Origin: Spirosoma radiotolerans
Lineage (GTDB): Bacteria; Bacteroidota; Bacteroidia; Cytophagales; Spirosomataceae
DNA length: 64,000 nucleotides
NCBI RefSeq assembly: GCF_000974425.1
Contig: NZ_CP010429.1
Coordinates: forward strand, 1,240,001 to 1,304,000
Direction: 5' to 3'
Part shown: positions 1 to 7,017 of the stretch, one piece after another
Layout of the letters: each line of letters opens with the position of its first letter
Numbering within the stretch: position 1 is the first letter of the stretch
The notes under the pieces: generated by a model
Seen by the model: only the letters and a program-made list of their open reading frames with translations
Databases searched by the model: none
What the model was told of the DNA's origin: nothing
Made by a program: the position numbers and the translations under genes

Positions 1-1231
1 GGTAGATGTCGGTAATTGCCGAACTAACGGTTCCGCCAGCCACTTCCTGAATAAGCAAAGCCGCCCGCTTGAGTGCAAAGATTGTAATGTTCGGGTCGAT
101 GCCCCGCTCGAAGCGAAACGAAGCATCGGTTTTCAGACCATGGTGTTGCGCGGTTTTGCGGATAGACGTTGGTGAGAAATAAGCCGATTCGAGAAAAATG
201 CTGGTTGTCTGCGCGGACACGCCGGAGTACTGACCGCCAAATACACCCGCGATGCACATGGGTTTTTCGGCATCACAAATCATCAGGTCCGTGGCCGTGA
301 GTTTACGTTCTACACCATCCAGTGTAACAAATGGCGTGCCTTCGGGTAGCGTTTTAACGATGACCTGATTGCCCGAAATTTTTGCCGCATCAAAAGCATG
401 CAGTGGCTGCCCCAAATCGTGGCAAACGAAATTCGTTACATCCACAATGTTGTTGATGGGGTTGAGGCCAATACTCAACAACCGTTGTTTGAGCCAATCC
501 GGCGATTCGCCGACCGTTAGGCCACTCAGGGTAAGGCCTGCATACCGTGGGCAGGCCGTTGTGTCGTCGACCTGTACATTAAGCGTTAAATCAGTGTTAT
601 TGATAGCGAACGCATCAACCGAAGGCAACCGAAGCGGGCGATTTAAAACGGCTTTCAGGTCTCGGGCTGTTCCCAGGTGAGAAGCCGCATCGATGCGGTT
701 GGGCGTCAGGCCAATCGCGATCTGGTAATCAGCTTCGAGATTGAAGTAACGGGCGGCCGGTGTACCGTTGGGCATCCGGGACGCCGGACCTTCCATATCG
801 AGTACCATGATCCCCGCATGCGATGTACCTAACCCGATTTCGTCTTCAGCGCAGATCATCCCTTCGGAAGCTGCTCCACGAATTTTAGCTTTCTTTATTT
901 GGAACGCATCTCCTGCGGTGGGGTGAAGTGTTGCTCCGACAAGGGCTACCACAACTTTCTGGCCAGCCGCCACATTGGGGGCGCCACAAACAATAGGCAG
1001 CGGCTGATCGGCACCTACATCAACCGTGGTTAAACTTAGTTTATCCGCATCCGGGTGTTTGACGCAGGTAAGTATCTCACCAATAACGACGCCCTCCAGC
1101 CCTCCGGGCACGGCGTTTATTTTCTCAATTCCTTCAACTTCCAGGCCCGTTGATGTCAGTAATTTACCAACTTCTTCGGGTGACTCAGGCAATTCAATGA
1201 ACTCTTGTAACCATTTATAGGAAACTTCCAT
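1..1231 (-). CDS. pheT: Phenylalanyl-tRNA synthetase beta subunit, N-terminal part (cut by window edge)
   Basis: PheT is the beta chain of the alpha2-beta2 enzyme that charges tRNA-Phe in the cytoplasm. The reading frame begins MEVSYKWLQEF at 1231 and stays open to position 1, so about 410 of roughly 800 residues are present. Seen in order: an N-terminal tRNA-binding (OB-fold) domain with the family-like stretches GLEVEGIE, HPDADKL, IVCGAPNV and GMICAEDEIGL, then the B3/B4 editing region with GLTPNRIDAASHLG and INNIVDVTNFV. The start is well fixed because the protein opens as PheT homologues do. The 3' half, including B5 and the catalytic-like domain, lies outside the window. A minus-strand promoter-like box sits just upstream. 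Identification is secure. Confidence 0.97.
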   Translation of the reverse strand, partial: MEVSYKWLQEFIELPESPEEVGKLLTSTGLEVEGIEKINAVPGGLEGVVIGEILTCVKHPDADKLSLTTVDVGADQPLPIVCGAPNVAAGQKVVVALVGATLHPTAGDAFQIKKAKIRGAASEGMICAEDEIGLGTSHAGIMVLDMEGPASRMPNGTPAARYFNLEADYQIAIGLTPNRIDAASHLGTARDLKAVLNRPLRLPSVDAFAINNTDLTLNVQVDDTTACPRYAGLTLSGLTVGESPDWLKQRLLSIGLNPINNIVDVTNFVCHDLGQPLHAFDAAKISGNQVIVKTLPEGTPFVTLDGVERKLTATDLMICDAEKPMCIAGVFGGQYSGVSAQTTSIFLESAYFSPTSIRKTAQHHGLKTDASFRFERGIDPNITIFALKRAALLIQEVAGGTVSSAITDIY

Positions 1232-1256
1232 ACAGCGGCAAAGCAGATTATTACCG

Positions 1257-1264
1257 CAAAGTTA
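1257..1264 (-). promoter_or_regulatory. -7 box candidate upstream of pheT
   Basis: Read on the minus strand this is TAACTTTG, which fits the Bacteroidota -7 consensus TAnnTTTG, about 26 nt before the pheT start codon. No convincing TTTG -33 element is seen at the expected 19-20 nt spacing, so the call rests on the -7 box alone. Confidence 0.35.
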
Positions 1265-1328
1265 GCCAATTGCTTGATTGCACCTGCAGTAAATTGACGG
1301 CAAAAAACTGGGCGGTCTCTCAGACCTG

Positions 1329-1979
1329 TTATTCGTGAGTAATATATTTCTCACCTGCCTTCACCGCAATTGGGAGTTTATTTTCGCCAGGGGGAAGCGG
1401 GCAGGCATATCTTGGGTTGTAGGCACAATATGGGTTATACGCCGTGTTGAAGTCAATAATTGCCTGACTATCTGTTAGTTGATTTGGGTCAAGCTCAATA
1501 TAACGGCCACCACCGTATGTTTCTTTACCCGAAGTCGCGTCCCGAAACAAAATGGAATAGGTATTGGCGAGTTTGACAACCAGTAATCGATGCGCTTCGC
1601 CGTTCAGACTAAACACGGCATGGGCAAATTTTTCGTATACTTCCTCACTGCCGTCACTCATGCTGACAACCAGTTTTTGCGTTTTATCGGCAAAGGGTTC
1701 AAGCCGGGCAACAACGCGGTAGGTGGGGTCAGGAGCAAAATAACTAAGTCCGTTGAACGATGATTTATCCTGAATAGGAGACTCGCCATTCGTGCGCATG
1801 AACTGATCTTTCTCTGTACGCTTTGTCGTTAGTTCCTGACGGTACGTTTCTGGCTTAACCGTTGCCTCTAAACCACTCGCGGAGGTCATGTTGCCACCAT
1901 CAAAAAAGGTGAAATACAACACTATTAACGTGAGTAAAAATAACCCTGTAAGAAAAAATTTATTTCTTAACATAACCAA
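1329..1979 (-). CDS. DUF1684 domain protein, membrane-anchored or exported
   Basis: A 216-residue protein with an N-terminal hydrophobic stretch (about residues 8-25, FFLTGLFLLTLIVLYFTFF), so it is probably exported or anchored in the inner membrane. The rest matches DUF1684: it carries the diagnostic C-terminal block YNPYCAYNPRYACPLPPGEN and the earlier GGGRYIEL block. The biochemical role of the family is not established. It could also start at the third codon (MLRNK), which would barely change the product. It runs in the same direction as pheT but is transcribed towards it over a gap of about 100 bp; it is divergent from fdtA. Confidence 0.85.
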   Translation of the reverse strand: MVMLRNKFFLTGLFLLTLIVLYFTFFDGGNMTSASGLEATVKPETYRQELTTKRTEKDQFMRTNGESPIQDKSSFNGLSYFAPDPTYRVVARLEPFADKTQKLVVSMSDGSEEVYEKFAHAVFSLNGEAHRLLVVKLANTYSILFRDATSGKETYGGGRYIELDPNQLTDSQAIIDFNTAYNPYCAYNPRYACPLPPGENKLPIAVKAGEKYITHE

Positions 1980-2075
1980 ATGATCATAAATTGACTTTAA
2001 CTAAAATTAAGTATTCTAATGGTGACTGGCAGCCAAGAGATTTTGAGTAATTGTACTCAGCTTTGTTGATTGCGT

Positions 2076-2083
2076 TACATTTG
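2076..2083 (+). promoter_or_regulatory. -7 box candidate ahead of the fdtA operon
   Basis: TACATTTG matches TAnnTTTG and lies about 75 nt upstream of fdtA. The nearest TTTG (2062-2065) is only 10 nt away, and at the normal distance there is only an ATTG (2050-2053, 22-nt gap), so support is partial. Confidence 0.3.
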
Positions 2084-2158
2084 CTTTGTATAGTTTTTTG
2101 ATATATTTAAAGCCTTAAATGAATACTTCCTTTTTCAAATCTAAAATTTACGCTTAGA

Positions 2159-2566
2159 ATGGCCAAACTCTATGAATTGAAAACATTTGAATCCAATACC
2201 GGAAACTTAACTGTTTTTGAAGGAATTATTCCGGGTGTTATTCAACGCGTCTTTTATATTTATGAAGCTGGGCACACTGCCCGGGCAGGCCATCGGCATC
2301 ACCGCACCTGGCAGGCACTCGTTTGCCTGAGTGGCAGTTGCCGTGTATATAATAATAATGGAACACAGGAAGACACCTTTCTGTTGACAAACCCGCGGCA
2401 ATGTCTGGTGCTGCAACCCGAGGATTGGCACATTATGGATTCCTTTTCCGACGATGCCATTCTGCTTGTCATATCGAATGAATTATACGACAAAAACGAT
2501 TACATATACGAACCCTATCCGAATGGTAACTATGTGGATCGGGTGCTTATGGCTGACTCGGAATGA
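2159..2566 (+). CDS. fdtA: FdtA/WxcM-type sugar 3,4-ketoisomerase (cupin)
   Basis: A 135-residue single-domain cupin of the FdtA/QdtA/WxcM-like family. These enzymes isomerise dTDP-4-keto-6-deoxy-glucose to the 3-keto sugar, ready for transamination. Family marks seen: an N-terminal beta stretch ([16 protein letters not shown]), the His-rich motif [20 protein letters not shown] at about residues 43-62, and the tail [14 protein letters not shown], close to the YDENDYIRDYDEF seen in relatives. Its stop overlaps the start of the next gene (ATGA at 2563-2566), so the two are translationally coupled. The neighbouring aminotransferase supports a dTDP-3-amino-3,6-dideoxyhexose pathway. Whether the product is the galacto (Fuc3N) or gluco (Qui3N) form cannot be read from sequence. 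Confidence 0.88.
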   Translation: MAKLYELKTFESNTGNLTVFEGIIPGVIQRVFYIYEAGHTARAGHRHHRTWQALVCLSGSCRVYNNNGTQEDTFLLTNPRQCLVLQPEDWHIMDSFSDDAILLVISNELYDKNDYIYEPYPNGNYVDRVLMADSE

Positions 2567-3678
2567 TTCCGTTTTTAGATCTGAAACGGGTTAATGAGCC
2601 ATACCAGGTAACCATTCAGCAGGCAATGGAGCGGGTGGCAAATTCAGGCTGGTATATTTTAGGGCGGGAAGTAGAGGCATTTGAACAACAGTTTGCCGCG
2701 TACTGCCAGACACGCCACTGCATTGGCGTTGCCAACGGACTCGATGCGCTGACACTGGTCCTGAAGGCCTGGGCTTTTCCCGCCAATAGCGAAGTGATTG
2801 TTGCCTCCAATGCGTATATCGCATCGGTGCTGAGTATCACGCTGGCTGGCCTGGTGCCCGTTTTTGTTGAACCCGATCCGCTGACCTACCTGCTCGACCC
2901 GTCCCGAATAGAACTTGCCATAACGCCCAGAACGAAGGCTATCTTACCCGTTCATTTATATGGTCGCTGCTGCGATATGACACCCATCAATACGCTGGCA
3001 GAACGGTATGGCTTAAACGTGCTGGAAGATGCGGCTCAGGCGCATGGGGCTACTTATGAAGGAAATAGGGCGAACCGGCGAGCTGGTAATCTTGGCGATG
3101 CGGCAGGCTGGAGTTTTTATCCTAGTAAAAATCTTGGCGCTCTGGGCGATGCCGGCGCCATCACTACCAATGACGATGCCCTGGCCGAACGCATTCAGGC
3201 ACTGCGAAATTATGGCTCCAGCCAAAAGTATGTCAATGACTACCTGGGCGTAAACAGTCGTCTGGATGAACTTCAGGCGGCCATCTTATCGGTGAAATTA
3301 CCTTTGCTTGATCAGAATAACGCCCGCCGACGCACGATAGCTGAACGGTATTTGAATGGTCTGAAAAACCCTGCTGTAAAGCTCCCCCCCGCGAATCAAC
3401 TGGCGCAGGATGCCTGGCATCTGTTTGTCATTAGGCATTCACAGCGTGATAAGTTTCGTACTTATCTCCACGAACGGGGAATCGGTACCGATACACATTA
3501 TCCAATTCCGCCCCATCGGCAACGGGCCTACTCAGCTTATGCTCATCTGTCGTTTCCGCTTGCTGAACAGTTGCATCGGGAAGTAGTCAGTTTACCGCTC
3601 AATCCAGCACTGACGGATGATGATGTGGAGTATATCATTGAGACGATCAATTCAATGAGCGAAAAAGCAAATGACTGA
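2563..3678 (+). CDS. fdtB: DegT/DnrJ/EryC1-family sugar aminotransferase (FdtB-like)
   Basis: A 371-residue PLP-dependent sugar aminotransferase, expected to convert the 3-keto sugar made by FdtA to the 3-amino sugar. Visible: the N-terminal MIPFLDLKR, the substrate/PLP region [11 protein letters not shown], the LPVHLYGR block, EDAAQAHGA, and the PLP Schiff-base lysine K189 in [18 protein letters not shown]. Length is normal for the family. The final codons (MSEKAND) are written in the repeated word of the hairpin that follows at 3654-3738. The genes for making dTDP-4-keto-6-deoxyglucose (rmlA, rmlB) are not in the window, so they must be elsewhere. Sugar specificity is inferred from the FdtA neighbour. 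Confidence 0.88.
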   Translation: MIPFLDLKRVNEPYQVTIQQAMERVANSGWYILGREVEAFEQQFAAYCQTRHCIGVANGLDALTLVLKAWAFPANSEVIVASNAYIASVLSITLAGLVPVFVEPDPLTYLLDPSRIELAITPRTKAILPVHLYGRCCDMTPINTLAERYGLNVLEDAAQAHGATYEGNRANRRAGNLGDAAGWSFYPSKNLGALGDAGAITTNDDALAERIQALRNYGSSQKYVNDYLGVNSRLDELQAAILSVKLPLLDQNNARRRTIAERYLNGLKNPAVKLPPANQLAQDAWHLFVIRHSQRDKFRTYLHERGIGTDTHYPIPPHRQRAYSAYAHLSFPLAEQLHREVVSLPLNPALTDDDVEYIIETINSMSEKAND

Positions 3679-3738
3679 ATGAGCGAAAGGTTAATTTCCA
3701 AGTCATACTTTTTCGCTCATTAACTCTTTCACTCATTA
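3654..3738. repeat. Imperfect inverted repeat built from a GAGCGAAAG-like word
   Basis: The left side (from 3654, inside the last codons of fdtB) repeats AATGAGCGAAA-like words and the right side (3706-3738) carries their reverse complement (TTTTTCGCTCATT, CTTTCACTCATT). The result is a long imperfect hairpin across the fdtB stop codon, ending three bases before the glycosyltransferase start. The same word recurs in the hairpin at 4663-4725. It may modulate operon expression or be a mobile/expanding repeat. Confidence 0.7.
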
Positions 3739-3741
3739 CCC

Positions 3742-4677
3742 ATGCACCTGTCTGTCGTTATCCCGGTTTATAACAGTGAGCGCACGATAGCGCCACTGGT
3801 CAACCGTCTGCAAACGTGTCTGAGTGGGAGACGAGTCGAGATCATACTGGTTAACGATGGGAGTCGCGACCGTTCGGAAGCGGTATGCCAGGAGTTGGAA
3901 GATCGTTTTGATAATGTGCAGTTCATCTCGCTACGCCGGAACTTCGGTGAATTCAACGCGGTGTTATGCGGGCTTACCCATACCAAAGGCGAGTATGTTG
4001 TCATTATTGACGACGATTTTCAAAACCCACCCGAATCCATTCTGACGCTCGTTGAAACAGCCGAAGTAGGGCAATACGATGTTGTTTATAGCCGCTATGC
4101 ACAAAAGCAGCATCACTGGTTTCGAAATCTGGGCAGCTGGCTGGTCAATACTTTAACGACATATTCAATCGATAAACCACGGGATATTTATCTGTCAAGT
4201 TTCAAGCTGATTCGGCAGGAGGTTGTGCGCGAAATTATTCGGTATCAGGGACCGTATCCTTATATCGACGGGTTGATTTTTCGGACAACACGTAACGTAA
4301 GCAGCGTGGAAGTACCTCACAATACGCGCCTGGAGGGGCGTTCGAATTATACCATTCGTAAGTTAATCTCGCTATTTCTGAACGTATTTATCGGCTACTC
4401 GCTATGGCCTATTCGTCTGTTTACGGTATTGGGTGCTGTCTTGTTCGGGCTGGGCTTCCTGAGCGGTGTGCTTTTTCTGATAAGCTGGCTACTCAATGGC
4501 ACAACCATGACGGGCTGGGGGCTTGTTGCCTGGGCCATCCTGACAGGCATAGGTATTCAACTGCTCTTTTTGGGGGTGTTAGGAGAATATTTGGGTAAGT
4601 TATTCATGGCACATAGTGGTTTGCCGGCGTATGTAATCAAAAAGAGCGAAAGACTTAATGAACGAAAGAGTGAATGA
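3742..4677 (+). CDS. Family 2 glycosyltransferase with C-terminal membrane segments (GtrB/ArnC/DPM-like)
   Basis: A 311-residue inner-membrane glycosyltransferase. It starts with the GT2 nucleotide-sugar fold (LSVVIPVYNSE, ILVNDGSRDRSE) and has the aspartate cluster VIIDDDFQNPPE, typical of enzymes that load a sugar onto undecaprenyl phosphate. Two hydrophobic segments close to the C-terminus (about 230-255 and 265-290) fit the GtrB/ArnC topology. The likely role is transfer of a sugar, possibly the amino sugar made by fdtAB, to a lipid carrier for surface glycan modification. The C-terminal residues SERLNERKSE are encoded by the repeated word of the downstream hairpin and are probably not functionally constrained. 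Donor sugar is not predictable. Confidence 0.85.
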   Translation: MHLSVVIPVYNSERTIAPLVNRLQTCLSGRRVEIILVNDGSRDRSEAVCQELEDRFDNVQFISLRRNFGEFNAVLCGLTHTKGEYVVIIDDDFQNPPESILTLVETAEVGQYDVVYSRYAQKQHHWFRNLGSWLVNTLTTYSIDKPRDIYLSSFKLIRQEVVREIIRYQGPYPYIDGLIFRTTRNVSSVEVPHNTRLEGRSNYTIRKLISLFLNVFIGYSLWPIRLFTVLGAVLFGLGFLSGVLFLISWLLNGTTMTGWGLVAWAILTGIGIQLLFLGVLGEYLGKLFMAHSGLPAYVIKKSERLNERKSE

Positions 4678-4725
4678 GCGAAAGAGCGGTTCAACGGGAC
4701 ACTCTTTCGCTCATTCACTCTTTCG
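4663..4725. repeat. 24-bp perfect hairpin overlapping the glycosyltransferase stop codon
   Basis: Arms 4663-4686 and 4702-4725 are exact reverse complements, with a 15-nt loop. Each arm is a tandem of the words GAAAGAG / TGAATGAGC. The left arm spans the last codons and stop of the glycosyltransferase gene. The loop and right arm fill the gap to the methyltransferase start at 4739. It belongs with the hairpin at 3654-3738. There is no T-tract after it and the next gene follows at once, so it is not a standard terminator. Confidence 0.85.
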
Positions 4726-4738
4726 CTCTTTCACAATT

Positions 4739-5503
4739 ATGATCGGTCGTACGGAAGAATACGAGAAAATGTTTCGGCTGGAGGGGCAACTGTGGTGGTA
4801 CCGTAGTTTGCATGAGCGTGTAGACACGGCCCTGCAACAACAGTTTGGCCAGCGCCGGGATATGGCCATTCTGGACGCCGGATGCGGTACGGGTGGCTTG
4901 CTGGATTTTCTACGTCGGCGGGGCTATACGAATCTGAGAGGACTCGATGGCTCGGCCGATGCGGTGGCGTTCTGCCAGCAGCGCGAACTTCCGGTTACAC
5001 TGGTCAACCTGAAGGATCTGGCTGGTTTTGAGCCCGCTGTGCAATACGACATTATCGTGTGTAATGACGTGTTCTGTTATTTTACAGAAGCCGATCTGCC
5101 CCTTTTGGTAACTGCCCTGTCTGATCGACTGAAACCGGGTGGCGTTTTGGTATGCAATAACAACGCATTCGATCTCTTTCGCGGAGAGCATGATGTAGCG
5201 GTTGGCATTATCCGGCGATTTGTTCGAGCCGATTTTGAGTGCCTATTGCCTCAACATGGCCTGTCTATTCAGTCGGCTACCTACTGGAGTTTCGTTTTGT
5301 CTCCGCTGATTCTGCTGATTCGGCAGTGGCAGCGTTTGCAACTGGCATTAGGCTGGCATTCTTCTGATAAAGCCCAATCAGATGTGTATCTGCCAAGTCA
5401 CTGGATCAATGAAACACTCTACCAGGCTGTCCGGACTGAGCGGGCGATTTTACCGCGAACCCCCTTTGGCAGTTCGCTGTTCATAGTAAGTAAGAAATTG
5501 TAA
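4739..5503 (+). CDS. Class I SAM-dependent methyltransferase
   Basis: About 254 residues with the SAM-binding motif I ILDAGCGTGGLLDFL near residue 46, an acidic motif (GLDGSADAV), and YDIIVCNDVFCYF as the motif-II-like strand. The chosen start (MIGRTEEYEKMFRLEG) lies just after the hairpin right arm. A longer frame from 4658 would translate the hairpin itself as low-complexity sequence and is rejected. The N-terminal EYEKMFRLEGQLWWYRSLH is common in methyltransferases linked to polysaccharide and glycosyltransferase genes, in line with this operon. The acceptor is unknown: probably a sugar or a lipid-linked glycan. Confidence 0.85.
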   Translation: MIGRTEEYEKMFRLEGQLWWYRSLHERVDTALQQQFGQRRDMAILDAGCGTGGLLDFLRRRGYTNLRGLDGSADAVAFCQQRELPVTLVNLKDLAGFEPAVQYDIIVCNDVFCYFTEADLPLLVTALSDRLKPGGVLVCNNNAFDLFRGEHDVAVGIIRRFVRADFECLLPQHGLSIQSATYWSFVLSPLILLIRQWQRLQLALGWHSSDKAQSDVYLPSHWINETLYQAVRTERAILPRTPFGSSLFIVSKKL

Positions 5504-5525
5504 GTGATTCGTAAGTCGTCTTTTT

Positions 5526-6128
5526 ATGTTTACAGGTATTGTTGAATCCGCCGGTGTTGTATCGGGTATTGAAGCAGAAGGTACTAATCTGACATTTCGT
5601 ATTGAGTCGGCGCTGGCCCCCGAACTGAAAATTGACCAGAGTGTCAGTCATAATGGCGTTTGCCTGACCGTTACCAGCATCGCCGATGGAAGCTATACGG
5701 TAACGGCCATCGATGAGACCTTGAAAAAAACGAATCTGGGTAAGCTTGCCACGGGCAGTTGGGTCAACCTGGAGCGGTGTATGCCCGCCAATGGCCGTTT
5801 CGATGGGCACATTGTGCAGGGACACGTCGATCAAATCGGTATCTGTACCAACGTACAGGATGTGGATGGGAGCTGGTTATTCGACTTTCAGTACGAACTA
5901 GGCAATGAACCGGCAAATCAGAACGTAACGGTCGAAAAAGGGTCTATTTGTATCAATGGCGTTAGTTTAACCGTTTTTAATTCAGAAGCGGATCGGTTTC
6001 GGGTGGCCATTATCCCGTATACGTACGAGCATACCAATTTCCGGAATCTAAAGGCTGGCGATGTTGTCAATCTGGAGTTCGATATTGTGGGTAAATACCT
6101 GAAAAAAATGTTTGCGGGCTATCGGTAG
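5526..6128 (+). CDS. ribE: Riboflavin synthase, alpha-type
   Basis: Converts two molecules of 6,7-dimethyl-8-ribityllumazine to riboflavin in the cytoplasm. The protein begins MFTGIVES, the hallmark of the family, and consists of two lumazine-binding repeats of about 95 residues. Each holds a C/G-V-x-L-T element: SHNGVCLTVTS in the first and INGVSLTVFN in the second; GHIVQGHVDQ lies at the domain junction. At 200 residues the length is standard. It follows the methyltransferase by 22 bp and is probably co-transcribed, although functionally unrelated to the sugar genes. No FMN riboswitch is visible upstream. Confidence 0.96.
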   Translation: MFTGIVESAGVVSGIEAEGTNLTFRIESALAPELKIDQSVSHNGVCLTVTSIADGSYTVTAIDETLKKTNLGKLATGSWVNLERCMPANGRFDGHIVQGHVDQIGICTNVQDVDGSWLFDFQYELGNEPANQNVTVEKGSICINGVSLTVFNSEADRFRVAIIPYTYEHTNFRNLKAGDVVNLEFDIVGKYLKKMFAGYR

Positions 6129-6216
6129 CCCGTTGTGGATTCTGCTACTTTTGTGAAACGAGTAAACCAACTGAACAGAGTGGCGCCAGTAAAACGCCAC
6201 TAATCACCACTCCCGA

Positions 6217-6993
6217 ATGGCTAAAATCAGCACCCGCTCCTTTTTTGACCTGCTGATTCATATTGGCATTATTATAGCCCTGCTGGCGGCCTTTTTTCTG
6301 GCTTTTTTCTTTGTTTATCTGCCTTTTACGACCAATCACGGGCAGACCATTACGGTGCCCGATGTGACGCGCCTGAGCTTGGATGAGATGCAGAATCTGC
6401 TCGACGATCGCGACCTGCGTTATGAGGTAAGCGATTGTACATTTGTGTCTGGTGCGCAGCCATTAACGGTTATTCAGCAGTATCCACGGGCAAACTCTAA
6501 AGTGAAAGAGGGCCGTAAAATCTATGTGACGATTACGAAACGGGTGGCTCCGATGGTGCAGATGCCCAATCTGGTTAGTCTAACGCTTCGGAGTGCGCAG
6601 TTAAATCTAAAGTCGCTGGATCTGGTAAGTGGGCCACCCATTTATGTGCCCGATGTAGCCAAAAACTCAGTACTGCGGCAGTTGTACAATGGCAAGGAAA
6701 TTACAGCCGGGACGCCCATTCCGAAGGGTGCTCAAATAGACCTTGAAGTTGGTGATGGACTGGGAAGTACGATGTTTGAGATTCCAAACGTTGTAGGATT
6801 GCCTCTCGATGAAGCCGAAGCGGCCATTCGTGGATCAAATTTAAAAGTTGGCACGAAAATTTCCGTTGAAGATCCTGAGAAGGAAGTCGGCACTGTGGTC
6901 CGGCAGCGACCCGAAGCCCGGTCTGGCGAACGCATCCGCGTTGGCGAAACAATGGATTTGTGGATCGTGGGGCCCATTGAGCCCGACCAATAA
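6217..6993 (+). CDS. PASTA-domain membrane protein without a kinase domain
   Basis: A 258-residue protein with a short cytoplasmic N-terminus, one transmembrane helix (about residues 12-36) and three PASTA repeats in the periplasm, beginning ITVPDVTRLSLDEMQNLL, VQMPNLVSLTLRSAQLNL and FEIPNVVGLPLDEAEAAI. PASTA domains bind muropeptides or unlinked peptidoglycan in PknB kinases and some PBPs. Here neither a kinase nor a transpeptidase is attached, and the N-terminal segment is only about ten residues, so it cannot carry one. It is followed 24 bp later by the T9SS cargo gene. A cell-wall-sensing or structural role is inferred. Confidence 0.85.
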   Translation: MAKISTRSFFDLLIHIGIIIALLAAFFLAFFFVYLPFTTNHGQTITVPDVTRLSLDEMQNLLDDRDLRYEVSDCTFVSGAQPLTVIQQYPRANSKVKEGRKIYVTITKRVAPMVQMPNLVSLTLRSAQLNLKSLDLVSGPPIYVPDVAKNSVLRQLYNGKEITAGTPIPKGAQIDLEVGDGLGSTMFEIPNVVGLPLDEAEAAIRGSNLKVGTKISVEDPEKEVGTVVRQRPEARSGERIRVGETMDLWIVGPIEPDQ

Positions 6994-7017
6994 ACCCGTT
7001 TCCGGCCCTGATACCCG

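Noticed and set aside
5481-5834. 117-codon minus-strand frame over ribE
   Set aside because: Antisense to riboflavin synthase, whose family motifs are complete.
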